From Euptelea pleiosperma (lineage: Eukaryota; Streptophyta; Magnoliopsida; Ranunculales; Eupteleaceae), in contig CM068553.1 of assembly GCA_035048495.1 (NCBI GenBank), positions 25,545,190 through 25,609,189 on the forward strand: a DNA stretch of 64,000 nucleotides, read 5' to 3'. Positions 24,161 to 38,300 of the stretch are shown here, in pieces. The notes beneath the pieces were generated by a model, which saw nothing but the letters and a program-made list of their open reading frames with translations, ran no database searches and had not been told where the DNA came from. Position 1 is the first letter of the stretch, and every line of letters begins with the position of its first letter. The position numbers and the translations under genes were made by a program.

Positions 24161-24824
24161 TTGATGTAGTAAATAATGATTTAATGACTTAAATTTAACA
24201 AGAGTACTCACTACCGAGCTAAGAAAAATCCTTAGAAATCCCAAATCACACATGCAACTTGGACAATGCGTGTGCATAGAAATGGAAAACAAATGCATCA
24301 TTACACATAAGTCGAGACCTAGTCCAATTTTAACCAGCACAATAATGACTAATCTTGGATTTGAACAAGTCCTAACCAATGTTTTGAAGTCGAATCATAT
24401 TGTAAATTTGTAAGGTGTAGATTTGAGTTCCGTAAATTTGTAAGGTTTAGATTTGAAAAGATTGTCTTTCAAAATTGACAAAAGTGTGAAATAATATTAA
24501 AGATATAAAAATATAAAATACTACAAATCTTCCATTATCAATCATACACACCAAATTTGTGTCCATCTCACCATCAAATACTAACATATCGTCATAATGC
24601 TAGGTTTATTTTATTTACAAACAGAGCATCATTGTCTACACCTTATCCCAGACGTTTGGGGAAACAGCGCACATAATGAGAAAGAAATATATCATAGACT
24701 TCGACAACTTCCCAACTACACAAAAAAATTATCAACTTTATGAGTTAAACCAAGTTTCTAACAAAGTATAGAAACCATCTCGTTAACCCAAAGTCTGAAA
24801 TTCTTAAACACCAAAACAAATTTT

Positions 24825-24906
24825 CAAATCCAACAATTCCGTCCATATCATCATTTTATTTTTATCAAATCCAACAATTCCGTCCATATCATCATTTTAT
24901 TTTTAT
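24825..24906. repeat. 41-bp tandem duplication
   Basis: Two consecutive identical copies of a 41-bp unit beginning caaatccaacaattccgtcc, followed by a partial third copy at about 24909-24926. Confidence 0.85.
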
Positions 24907-25364
24907 AAGTGTCCATATCATCATTTCAGTCATCCCAACCTCTTTCCTTTTTCCATTTTTTTTCTCACACAGAAACTCATTATTATTTATGTATTGTTTA
25001 TTATTAACTAAATCTTTTGAATTCTATATCACAGATAATTGAACATGCTTCTAAGCCAAACTGTTTCGAATGTTGAATGAGGTGATTTTTCACGCAAAAA
25101 ACATCTTTAATGTATAAATCCCCACAATAACTATTTCATAAGTTCACTTTATAATTCAGATGTGCTTAGGTGCTGTGCTCCCAAATAACATCAACTTCTG
25201 TCACAATTTTTGTTTAATTTTTTTTCTGGAAATAACAAATTAAACAAGAAAAGGGTCCAAAGTTTCACAAAATGGTGCCACTTGTTTCAACTTGAATTTT
25301 AGGATTTTATAGGATCTAAGTTTGAAATCTTATATCGTAAGTACAAGTACGATCATGCTCAATA

Positions 25365-25950
25365 TGTCCTTTCTTTGTAGAAACAGTGGTGAGATGGTCG
25401 ATCACTTGCTTATGCATTGCTCATTCACTAAGGGGGGTGTGCTATGGATTTTTTTCAAGATTTTGTAGTGCTTTGGGTCATACCGGAAAATGTGCTTGGT
25501 CTTCTTTGTGGGTGGTTTATGGGTGCTCTTAATCCTAGAAGTCAGCTGATCTGGAATGTGCTTCCTTTTACCTTGTGTTGGAAAATCTGGAAAGAAAGAA
25601 GCAATAAAATTTTCGAGGATTTGTATGGGTCTTTAAAATCGATTATCGACAAAAGTCCACAGTAGTCCTCTGTGTGTCTATTCTTATTTCTTAAGGAGGT
25701 TCACAGTATTATTTTTTTTTTGATAAATGTGTACATGTATATTAAGGAGGTTCATAGTATCAATATATCTCAATGATTTGTTTCTTATGTGGGAAGAGAT
25801 GATTCGTGCAGGGTTGAGTGTTCTTGGTAGGGGATATGTATCCTCTTGTTTCAGCCCTGTAGCTTCACCCTTAGAAGCTTCTATTGTTTCTGTTGTACAG
25901 TGAACTCCCCTTTTTTTAATTGGTATACAATTTTACTTAAAAAAAAATGA
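25365..25950 (+). mobile_element. 5'-truncated LINE 3' end
   Basis: Plus strand zf-RVT remnant (SGEMVDHLLMHCSF near 25385-25425) followed by LIWNVLPFTLCWKIWKERSN around 25555, then 3' sequence and an A-rich tail at about 25939-25948. A T-run with gataaatg at 25708-25725 suggests an additional, oppositely oriented tail. Confidence 0.7.
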
Positions 25951-26256
25951 TTTAAATGAAAATTGTAGAATTCTTCTCAAAAGGGCTCAAACCTAGATCC
26001 AAATCATTTTGGCTAAAATTTATTTTAATTAGTAGAATTCAAATAGTACATTGTGCGCTTTTAAGAACATTTTCCTAAACAACTTGCATGATATGATTCA
26101 GTATCAGTCACGATTGAAAACCTCAATTCATGAAAACAATAACTAGAATGAAATTCATGTTACAGTATAATATACATTCACAGTGGTAGGTTCATGTGCA
26201 TCCTTCCAGACATGTTAACACTGAAACCTTTTATTACTGCATTTATAACAACATAC

Positions 26257-26384
26257 CGTAACTCTCTCTGTGCATGCTTCCAGACATTGGGAGGCATTCC
26301 CGCACTTTGCATCTTTATTTCCAGGGCTGCCACATCATCCTCATCATCGTCATTGTCACCAAGTTCCTCTTTTATAGCCCTCAT
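26257..26384 (-). CDS. LON2: LON2 exon 8
   Basis: 128 nt, encoding [20 protein letters not shown], then [20 protein letters not shown] and ELR. Acceptor GTCCAG. The donor CG|GTATGT leaves 2 nt for the next exon. No following exon encoding the Walker A region was found down to position 1. Confidence 0.93.
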
Positions 26385-29300
26385 CTGGACAATGTTATAT
26401 AGAGGAAAAGTTGGCATAGAGAAGACTGAGTTCAGATACAGTAAAACCAGGGATAATGGAGAATATTTTGGTAATGTTTTCTCAGCAATCGACAAAGTGT
26501 GAAAAACAAAATTCAAAATATCCAGCATGAGAAGCAACACGAACATAGAGACAATAGCATTATGAAGATGAAGTAGGTTTTTGAATAAGAAATATGATAA
26601 AATAGTCGCAATATATAGAGATAGCATGAGTAGTCAGCAAGAAGACTAGTGACTAACTTCAAATAATAATCTCCATGTGAAATATGCACCAACCCAGTTC
26701 ATTATTACAAATCAAAGAAACTTTTTGTTTCAGTAGATAAGCATGGATCAAACCAGAGGACCTTGAAATCCAAGAATTATCCTCCAACTTCTACGGCACG
26801 AGATTCAATCCCCACAAAAAGAGCACTAAATACTAAACAGAAATGGACATTGTTTTATGAAGTGGTAAACTTTGCCATAACATTCCCTGTTTGTTCAGTC
26901 CTCTATTTCAATTATGATGCACCCAAAGAGAAAGGAAAGCTCTTAATAAGTATATGTGAGAAAACAAACCTGCTGACGCAGAAGAAATTCTTTCTGTGAT
27001 TTCGATAACTGCCCCTCAACCTTTTGTGTTATCTTCTCCGCTACACGGATTGACTGTTAAAAGGAAACCATTAAATGAATGACTTCTATCTGTGATTGTT
27101 GCAAAAAGGCCAAAAGAGAAATAAAGATGACTGGAAATTAAGTGACAAGTGGACTCCATCACTGACCGTCTAGTTTAGTGCATCAGTTTACCTGCAAATG
27201 CCTGTCAACTAAATCAGTAGCTTTTGAAAGCCTTATTTTCAAATCGACTGAATCCAACATAGATAGCTGCTCCTCAAAGCTTATTTCAAAGCTGGCCACA
27301 AATATATCAGCCAGTCTGTGCACAGGAACTGTCTCCAAAAGAACTTTTGTCCTTCCAACGGTTTTCTGCTTCTGTGACCAGAAATGTGAAGTTAAAGTTA
27401 CCGATTAGAAATTAGAATTAGAAGTAAATGATCCAGTGAATCATGCATAAAAGAATATCACTTTCACACATCATTTTTAAAGTCATCGAAAGATTATAAC
27501 TTCACATATCTCTTTTAAAGTCATCAAAACAGGCTTGAAGAACACAGTTTCCTATTGTCTCCTGGATTTCTAAATGGTCGCTGGAAGTAGCTGGGAACAG
27601 TTTTTTGGAAACCGAACTGGACTGGTGTCGAATCCAAATGGTGAACCGGTCCAAAAACCAGTTGATAAAATTGACACCAGAGTTTTTTTTTCAAAAACTG
27701 CTCTCAATCATTAAAACAGTTCAAACAGGCCAGTTGAACAGGAAAATCGTTCGACCCAGTGTTAAATGATTTGATGTCATATGATATCAGCTTCAGCTGG
27801 CGTGACCAGATGTTTGAACTGGAGAACTGCACTTTCCCAGTTTGACTTTTAAAATGCTGCTGGGAACTTAAACCAACTAACAAGTGCAAGTGCAACCTTC
27901 TTTGAAAATCTATACCTCCGGAGTATGCGGATCCCCCTTGCTATGGTGAAACATAAGCGTATTCTTTTTGTTAAATGGCTTAAACCTCTGTTTGGAACTC
28001 TCTCAAACTTATTATGAACGGCACTTCAAGAGACAACCCTGGTTTCGGTGGTGGAGGTGGGCTTATTGGGGATAATGAAGGAAGCTTATATGTGCTTTCT
28101 CTCACTTCTATCGCCATGTGATAAATATGGTGGCCAAGGTACGTGCTTTTGCTTAATCGGTCTTCAGATTTGCAAGGTCATAGATTCCGAAGTTTCTTGT
28201 GAGAAATGATTCAAAAATCTTGGTAGATGTCATAATCCGTAAATAGTTGTTTAACAACCTGGAACGACTTGGTATTGGTGGGAAGAACTCGCTTTCCTCC
28301 TTGTTCATATTTTCCGTACTTAACTTTTCCTGACGGGTATTTTGTCTTTACAAATCACATACTCTTCTATACATATTCATAACATATGGGTTACCAAATG
28401 GATTTCATCGTTTATGCTGTTTAACAAGTATGTGAATGTGACGACATTTTAGCCTTTATAAGTAACTTTTTGAGTTTTGACTATGTTGCATGGATTCTTC
28501 TAAATGGGGAAAGTACTAATGGCGGAGTCCACACAATACGGATTCTTGTGCATTCCGAATTCTGTTTTATTTTTTTGCTTTATTTACTTTCAAGATACTT
28601 ATTAACATTTGACATAGGCTATGAGTTGTACCTTTCACAATTGAAGTTTTCTATGCAACAAATATAACATAACATACATGTATTATCTTGTCTATAAGTA
28701 TATTATAAAAATCATAAATTATGCACTATTATCCTCATTATTATATAAAAAAAACAATTACTTTGTTTCATATTTAAAGCATGCTGCTGATCCATGAATC
28801 CTATCTTTCAAGGTTCGCCAATCCACACCCGTGTCGGACTGACACATGTACCGTATCAATGCAACATAGCTTTTTGAGAATGTTCTCCAAGAAAGTCTTG
28901 AGAATGTCACAAAAGAAAACATATAAACATGTGCACGACAAAACTTCCCCGTCAAACTTGTTTAAATTGGTACACCATAGCCTCATTGCTAAGACAAAAT
29001 GGTCATTGGTATGGCATTATTCTTCATCTTTATGTTTGAAAAAGCATAGCACTTGAATTGGTTCATGGAAGGAAAATATAATAACGTCATTATTTTCTTT
29101 ATCTTCTTAAAAGTATATATTGTATTAAAAAAGAGGGGGATAAACCCTAGTTGAATTGGTAAATTAGGGTTAGGGTTAGGTTTGAGATCAAAGAGAGAAA
29201 AGAGGGACAGATATGTCATGTATATACTCACATGACCTCATTTATATGGAGAACATCACATTGACAAAAATACCCCTATAGGTATTCACAATACTACCCC

Positions 29301-32300
29301 TAATACATGTAAAATACGTAAATACATACGTATCTGATAACACTCCCCCTCAAGTTGATGCATAGATATCTCTCATTCCCAACTTGCATAAACACTTGTG
29401 AAGTTGCCAACTGGGAACTCCCTTAGTGAAGACATCAGCAACTTGTTCATCTGTCTTTACAAACGGAGTACACACTTCCCCAGATACAATCTTCTCTCTG
29501 ATGAAGTGGCAGTCCACCTCAATGTGCTTGGCTTGATCATGCTGAATTAGGTTGTGGGCAATGCTGATAGCGGCCTTGTTATCACAGTACAGAGTAACAG
29601 AACCCGAGATGGGGAAGCCAAGTTCAGCCACTAACATCTTCAACCAGAGCATCTCACATAGACCATGGGCATTGCCCTGAACTCTGCCTCTACACTGGAT
29701 CTAGCAACTACAGGTTGCTTCTTGCTGCGAGGTGACTAGGTTGCCTCCAACAAAGGTGCAATACCCTAAAGTAGATCTCCTAGCATCCTTGGAGCCTGCC
29801 CAGTCTGCATCAGTATACGCCTCGACTCGCATGTGGCCATTCTCAGAAGACCTCAGCTAGGTTCTGACTTAAGGTACTTCAGGATCCTGTGTGTTGCTTC
29901 CAAATGAATGTCTTTAGGTGAGTGCATGTACTGACTGATGACACTCACTGCATAGGCAATGTCAGGTCTAGTCGGAGAGAGATAGATTAATCTCCCAACT
30001 AGTCTCTGAAAGCTCCCTACATCCTCTAGTGGCTCACCACTGGCATCTGCTAACTTGTAATTCTACTCTATAGGTGTCTCCACTGGCTTGGATCCCAACT
30101 TGCCTGAATCTCTCAGCAGGCCTAAGACATACTTCCGTTGAGAGATGAAGATCCATTGACTGGACCTTGCAACTTCTATACCTAGGAAATAATTGAGAGG
30201 TCCTAGATCCTTGGTTTCAAACTCCCTTGCTAGATGGCGTTTCATCTTAGCCACCTCTTCTGCATCATTCCCTGTAAGAATGATATCGTCAACATAAACA
30301 ATGAGGGCAATGATGCTCTTCCCTATGTGCTTTACAAATAGGGTGTGATCGGCTTGACTCTAAGTGTAACCTAGCTTCTTCACTGCTAGGGTGAACCTTT
30401 CGAACCATGCTCTCGGAGATTGCTTAAGCCAATAGAGAGCTTTCCTCGGACGACACACTTTGCTGATGTCACTTGGTGGAGTAAATCCAGGAGGAGGTAC
30501 CATATAGACTTCCTCATGCAGGTCACCATGAAGAAATGCATTCTTCACAACCAGCTGATGCAAAGACCATGCCTGGTTTGCTGCAGGTGCAAAGGTCTCC
30601 ACATAGTCAATCCTATAGGTCTGAGTATATCCCTTGGCTACCAGTCTCGCCTTGTACTTCTCCGCTGAGCCATCGACCTTGTACTTCACTATGAACACAC
30701 ATCTACATCCAACAGGCTTCTTGCCTCTTGGCAAGTCAACAAGCTTCCACATGTTGTTCTTATCCAAGGCCTTTATTTCTTCTACCATAGCGGCTTTCCA
30801 TCTAGGATGTGCTAACCCTTCTGCCACGGAATAGGGAATGGAAATAGTGGAAACTGATGTGACAAAGGCTCTGTATGAAGAGGACAAGGCACTGTGTAAA
30901 ACAAAGTTACTCAATGGATGCTGAGTATAACTTCTGGTGCCTTTTCTAATAGCAATGGGATGATCAGAATCATCAGCAAAAAAGGGAATGACAAGTATAG
31001 AGAGAAAGGGAGGATTACCTGGATCCAAGGAGTGAGCCACTGGTACGAGATCAGCTATGACTTTCTCCCTTCTACTATAGACTTTAAGGTCCTTCGAAGC
31101 TCCAGGAACATTGTCAGACACACTAATAGTTGGAGTAGATGAAAACCTCTCAAACACTAGAGGAGGTGATAGAAATATAATAGGAAGAGGAACATTCCAC
31201 CTCTCTTCACTACTATTCTCCTCCTGAAGAGAGGCGGAGGAGAAAAAAAAATAGTTCCTCACGGAAGGTGACATACATGGACAAACTTCTTCCCGGAGGA
31301 TGGATGGTAACATTTGTACCCTTTATGGGTAGAAGAATAACCAAGGAAAACACACTTCAGCGCTTTGGGATCAAGTTTGGTATGATGGGGACCCAAAATA
31401 TGTACATAACATGCACTACCAAAGATGCGATGTTGAATTGCAAATAAGGGAGAGCTGGAAGAAAGGACCTGACGAGGAGACTTGAATTTAAGAACACGAG
31501 ATGGCTTTCTGTTAGTGAGATAGGCAGCAGTCAACACAGCATCAGACCGATAAGATATGGGGACATTGGCACCGATCAAAAGAGGTCGAGCTACCTCAGT
31601 TAAATGACACATTTTCTTCTCAGCTACACCATTTTGTTGAGGGGTGTAACTGCAAGAATTCTGGTGACAAATCTCATGATCTAAGAAATACTATTGAAGA
31701 CCCCCATACATATATTCTCCACCTTGGTCCAAACGAAGGACATTGATGGAGGCACCATACTGGGTTTGGATCAACTTATGAAAACCTTTTAAGATGGAAT
31801 GAACCTCATCCTTGGTTTTCATGAGATAAACCTATATACACCGAGTATAATCATCAACAAAAGTAACAAAATAGCGGAAGCAAAAAATAGAAACAGTAGG
31901 GGAAGGACCCCAAACATCAGAATGCACAAGATCAAAAGAAATAGAGTTGCGATTACCTCTTAAGGGATATTAAGAGCGACAATGTTTAGACAACTCACAA
32001 GTCTCACAATATAAATCAGACAATAAAACCGAAACAAATAAAGCTGGAAATAAGTGTTTCATGTACTGAAAAGAGACATGCCCCAAATGGGCATGCCAAC
32101 GTAAAATTGAAGCTATCCTACTACTAGTACTAGAAAAAGACTGCAATGCTTGGGTCTTCCCCCTCACATTGATGCAGCTCACCCAAAGTTGGACCACCTT
32201 TACCTTTTCTTGTAGAGGCCGAACCTTATGGCGCTTACTCCCTTTTGCGATATGCTAGGGTTTGTGGAAGGAGCGCAATCTCAGGGTGTTCAAGAATAGG

Positions 32301-35300
32301 GAGATCTCGGTGAAGAATATCATTCTGAACATTAAAGGTCTCTTGTTTTTGTGGTCCAAAGTTTTTAAGGAGTGCCATAGCCAATTTTTTGAGGATTTCG
32401 TTTTCCGGTGGGAATTGATTTGTAAGAGAGATCTAGTTTAATTTTCTCTTTGCTTTTCCTTTTTTCGTTTTTGGCGCTGATGTGGCGTTTTTGGCAAAGG
32501 GGTCATCTCGACACCTTAGGGATTTCTTGTACAGTCCTCTTTCCTTCAATGAACTCACACTTATCAAAAAAAAAAGTGGTGAAACAGCGAACTTTCCAAA
32601 ACATTCCGAACCATTTCGAAATATTCCCAAAATCACGAAATCATTTTTTTTTTTGGATTGTATTGGATTGGCTCGGCGAAACATAACAAAACATTACGAA
32701 ACGAAATGAAACAAAACATATGAAACATTACAAAATTTTAAACCATGCAAGTGATGAATACTCTTTAATTGATCGTCTCAAACATCATCTCCAACATGTA
32801 ATTGACATCAAAGACTAGGCCCATTAAAATATTTTCTTGGTATCAAAATTGCTCATTTTAGAGATGGCATTTTATTTCTCAAAGAAAGTATGTTGTTGAT
32901 ATTCTTCGTGTTGTTGGAATACATGGAACTAAACCGAGTAATACTCCTCTTGAAGTCAATCATCTCCTCTCAGCTGATGAAGGAGATCTCTTCTCATACC
33001 CAAGTAGTTACCAGCGTCTAGTGGATCACCTCATTTATTTCAAAATCACTTGGCCCGATCTTACCTATATAATTGGGGTAGTTAGTTAGTTCATGCGTGC
33101 AACCAGAGTGATGCACATGGAAGTTGTGTGTCGCTTTCTCCAATAGATTAAGTTTGCACTAGATTAAGGGTGGTAACTATATCGTGTTATCAGATACGTA
33201 GAAATACATATTTTTCTTGTATAGGGGTAGTTCTATAAATACCTCTTATGAGGGGTATACTTGTCCTTTTTATGTAACCCTTTCTATAAATAAGATTTAT
33301 AGGGTCATTGTGAATTAAGCACAATTGACATCCTTTCTCCCTCACTTCTCTACTCTCTATTCTCTCTCCTCCAAACCGAACCCTAACCCTAATTCCTCAA
33401 ATCCAACTTGGTATCAAAGCCATCTGCCGTCGAGGCTTGCCGGAGTGTTTTTGGGTACAAACCAGAGGCAACTTGACGTCTACTGACGTCATCATACCGC
33501 AAGCTGACGTCATCAGCTCTATGGACACGAAAATCGAGGTTTGTTGAAACCTTTGCCATTTGATAGAGAACATTTTTTGCTGTTTTTTGGTTTTTTTGGG
33601 AATTTTTGGGATCCATTTGAGGGGTTTTTTGGCCAATCTTCGAGTTTTTTCGAAAAACCCAGTTTGTAAACCAGCTTGATTTTCAAACCCTTAATGGATT
33701 TGTTGAGGGGTTTTGTTGCTTCGATCTAGTCCCCCCCAATCCCAGGAACATGGAGCCACCTCACTCGAACCAATCCATTAACTATTGAGGATTGTGGGAG
33801 GTTTTCTCTCCTCTACAGTTACCGTCGGTCTCTTCTTTGGCTACATTGACCATCGGCTTGGTCCAAAAACTCCCTAAATCACCACAAAACACCATTATAT
33901 CTCCCCTCCAATGGTTTGCTCTTCATAGTAGATCCTCCACCACCTCCCGTGGTTCCTTCACCTTCCTTGGTTTCTCCATCCGGGTCAGACGTGAGCACCG
34001 AAGTTCCCTCCAGTGGAGTTGGAGGCCCTATAGTGCAGCACTTAGCCTATGAGAACCCGAGTTTGCAGATCAACTCAGTGAAGTTAGATGACAAGAACTA
34101 CTAACGCTGGGCTCAGGCTGCACGGTTGTTCATTGGGGGCCGTGGGAAACTTGGCCACACTACAGGCAATACGGTTGAGCCTCCCAGATCTGATCCCTCT
34201 CATCGATAGTGGCAGACAGATGATCTTACTATCATGTCATGGCTCCTCAACTCTATGGAGCCTGATATCAGTGAGAGTTTCTTATTCATGCGCACAACGA
34301 AGGAGATTTGGGAGATCACTGAGAAGACCTATTCGCAGCAACAGAACGATGTACGAGCATTTCAGCTGAGACAGACTATCTCCCACTTTCGGCAAGGGGA
34401 GAAGTCTCTTTCTCAGTACTATACTGCTCTTCGTACCTTGTGGCAGGAGCTTAATCATTATTACTCCTATCAGCCTCTCAATCCCACGGAGATTGCCCCC
34501 TTTTGTCGATATATAAAGAAGGGTCGGATCTTTGATTTTCTTGCTGGCCTCAATCCTTCTTATGAACTGGCTCGTGTTCAGATCTTGAGTAGCAGGGTGG
34601 ATCTTTCCTCTCTCTGTGAGGTGTACGCCTCTCTTCAGAGTGAAGAGAGTAGGCGGATCTCTCTTCAGAGTGAGCATCTCATTCCAAAGCGATCAGCGCT
34701 AGCTACCTCTCCTGCTAATCAGCCTCAGCAGTCACAGCAGCCTCCGAGAGGCTCATCTTATCAGACTCCTATCTCAGCTCCATCCGATGCTCCTACTAGA
34801 CCTTCTTCTAGGAAGTCCTTGACTAGAGAGAGGCCCAAGTGCGATTTCTGTGGCAAGTTAGGGCATGTGCGTGCCAAATGTTGGAAGTTACAAGGTCGCC
34901 CTAGCAAGCCAGGGTCTTCTGGTGCTCATACTACCAGTGTGGATACTTCGGGTCTAGCTCCTCCTGGACAGTCCCTGACTACCTCTCCGACTGGTGGTAT
35001 CTTAGCCACAAAGCTTGCAGGCCTTCGACGATTGCTTCGGCAACTGGATGGTCCTTCTGCCACATCGTCCACCTCTTTTGCCCAGTCAGGTAACCCTAGA
35101 CCTGCTCATCATGTGTCTCTTCCATCATCCAGTCCCACTTAGATCATTGATTCTGTGGCTTCAGAACACATGACGGGCATGTCTTCCTTATTTTTCAGTT
35201 ATACTATCCGTTCTGGCCGTGATAAGGTGAAGACAGCTGATGGCACCTTATCTTCTATGCCTGGGAAAGGGAATATCCTTCCCTCTCCCCAATTGCTTCT

Positions 35301-38300
35301 TTCATCTGTTTTGCATGTTCCCAGATTTACTTCTAACCTACTTTCTGTTAGTGCTTTAACTAAAACCCTAAACCGCAGTGTCACTCTTTCCCCTACTTCT
35401 TGTGTCTTTCAGGACCTAGAGACGAGGAGGACGATTGGCACTGGACATGAAGCTAATGGCCTCTACCTTCTAGATGGACACCTTCCTGAGCCCACAACAC
35501 TACAGTCTTCTGCTAGTAGTAGTAGGATACATGTTGTTTTGAACTGGCATGCTCGTCTAGGGCATGTCTCTTTTCAGTATTTGAAACTTTTATTTCCTAG
35601 TTTGTTTACTTCTGTTTCTTTTTCTGCTTTACACTGTGAGACATGTAAGCTCTCCAAGCATTGTAGATCCAATTATCCATCCAGAGGTAATAGAAGTTCT
35701 ACTTGTTTTGACATTGTGCATTCTGATGTATGGGGACCTTCCCCAACTACTTCTATCTTTGGCTTCCGCTACTTAATTTCCTTTGTTGATGATCATACTA
35801 GGTGTACATGGGTTTATCTCATGAAAACCAAAGATGAAGCTCATTCCATCTTTCAGGATTTTCATAAGATGATCCAAACTCAGTATGGTATCTCCATCAA
35901 GGTTCTTCGTACTGACCAGGGTAGAGAATATATGTATGGGGGCCTTCAACACTACCTTCTTGACCATAGGATTTGTCATCAAAATTCTTGTAGCTACACC
36001 CCTCAATAGAATGGTGTAGCTGAGAGAAAAATGCGACATTTGACTGAGATAGCTAGATCTCTTTTGATTGGCTCTCATGTCCCCAAAACCTATTGGTTAG
36101 ATACTGTGTTGACGGCTACCTACTTGAGTAACAGAACACCCTCTCGTGTTCTCAATTTTAAATCTCCTCTTCAGGTTCTTTCACCTGATTCTCCTATTTT
36201 CTCTGTTCCTCCTCGCATCTTTGGGTGTGTATGTTATGTACATATCCTTGGTCCTCATCGCACCAAACTTGATCCCAAAGCACTCAAGTGCGTCTTTCTC
36301 GGTTACTCATTTACCCATAAAGGGTACAAGTGTTACCATCCATCCTCTAGGAAGAAGTTTATATGCATGGATGTCACCTTCCGTGAGGAGCTTTCTTTTT
36401 TCTCTCCCACCTCTCTTCAGGGGGAGGGTAGTAATGAAGAGAGGTGGAATGTTCCTCTTCCTGCTATATCCCTATCTCCTCCTCTAGAGTTTGAGCGGCC
36501 TCCACCCACTCATACTACTACTGTGATGGATAGTGCTCCTGGAGCTCAGAATGAGCTCAAAGTCTATAGTAGAAGGGCAACAGTCACAGCTGATCCAGGA
36601 CCAGTGGTTCTTTCCTCGGATCCAGGTAATCCTCCATCTCTCCCTATACCTGTCATTCCCTTGTCTACTGATGATTCTGATCTTCCTATTGCTATTAGAA
36701 AATGCATCAAAAGTTGTACTCAACATCCTTTGAGCAACTTCGTTTCCTACGATGCTTTGTCACCTTCATACAGAGACTTTATCACATCAGTTTCCACCAT
36801 TCCCACTCCCTCTTCCATGGCAGAAGGGTTAGCACACCCTAGATGGAAAGCTGCTATGGTAGAAGAAATGAAGGCGCTAGATAAGAACAAAACTTGGGAG
36901 CTTGTTGATTTGCCAAGAGGCAAGCCGGTTGGATGCAGATGGGTGTTCACAGTGAAGTACAAGGCCGATGGGTCGGGAGAGAAGTACAAGGCCAGACTGG
37001 TTGCCAAAGGGTACACTCAGACCTACGGGATCGACTATGTGGAAACCTTTGCACCAGTGGCAAAGATGAACTCCATCAGAGTTTTGTTGTCTGTAGCAAC
37101 AAACTAAGCATGGCCTTTGCATGAGCTGGATGTGAAGAATGCGTTCCTTCATGGTGATCTGCATAAAGAGGTCTATATAGTACCTCCTCCAGGGTTCACT
37201 CCCTCAGGGGACATCAACAAGGTGTGTCGTCTGAGGAAAGCCCTCTACGGGCTTAAGCAATCCCCCAGAGCTTGGTTTGAGAGATTCACTCTAGCAGTGA
37301 AGAAGCTGGGATATACTCAAAGCCAAGCCGATCACACCCTATTTGTGAAGCACCTAAGGAAGAGCACTACGGCCCCATCGTCTATGTTGACGATATCATT
37401 CTGACAGGGAATGATGCAAAGGAGGTGATCAAGCTAAAGGATCATCTAGTAGACGAGTTTGAGACCAAAGATCTGGGACTCCTCAAGTACTTTCTTGGCA
37501 TAGAAGTTGCAAGATCCAGCCAAGTGATCTTCATCTCACAAAGGAAGTACGTCCTAGATCTATTGAAGGACTCTGGCAAGCTGGGAGCTAAGCCAGTGGA
37601 GACACCCATAGAGCAGAATCACCAGCTGGCCGACTCGAGTAGTATACCTTTACAGGATGTGGGGAGCTTTCAGAGATTGGTTGGAAGGTTGATCTACCTC
37701 TCCTTGACTTGTCCAGACATTGCCTATGCAGTCACTGTTATCAGTCAGTAATGCATTCTCCTAGGGAAATTCACTTAGAGGCAGCTTACGGGATATTGAG
37801 ATACCTCAAGTCTGCCCCTGGCCGAAGCCTCATTTTTCAGAAGAATGGCCACATGAGAGTAGAGTCATATACTGATGCAGATTGGGTTGGTGCCAAGGAT
37901 GACAGGAGATCTACCTCAGGCTATTGCACCTTTGTGGGAGGCAATCTGGTTACCTAGAGGAGCAAGAAGCAACCAGTAGTTGCTAGATCCAGTGCAGAGG
38001 CAGAATTTAGGGCAATGGCCCATGGCTTGTGTGAGATACTCTGGCTGAAGATGTTGGTGGCTGAACTTGGCTTTCCAGTCTTGGGACCCATGAGCTTGTA
38101 CTGTGATAACAAAGCGGCTATCAGCATTGCTCACAATCCAGTGCAACATGATCGGGCCAAGCAGATTGAAGTGGATCGCCACTTCATTCGAGAGAAGATT
38201 GTATCTTGGAAGGTTTGTACCCCCTTTGTGAAGACAGATGAGCAAGTAGCAGATGTCTTCACCAAAGAAGTTCCCAATTGGCAACTTCATAGATGTTTAT

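Noticed and set aside
1..26256. Downstream LON2 exons (Walker A, Walker B, Ser-Lys dyad)
   Set aside because: I scanned the minus strand for the conserved peptides and saw none; all coding similarity here is retrotransposon-derived.
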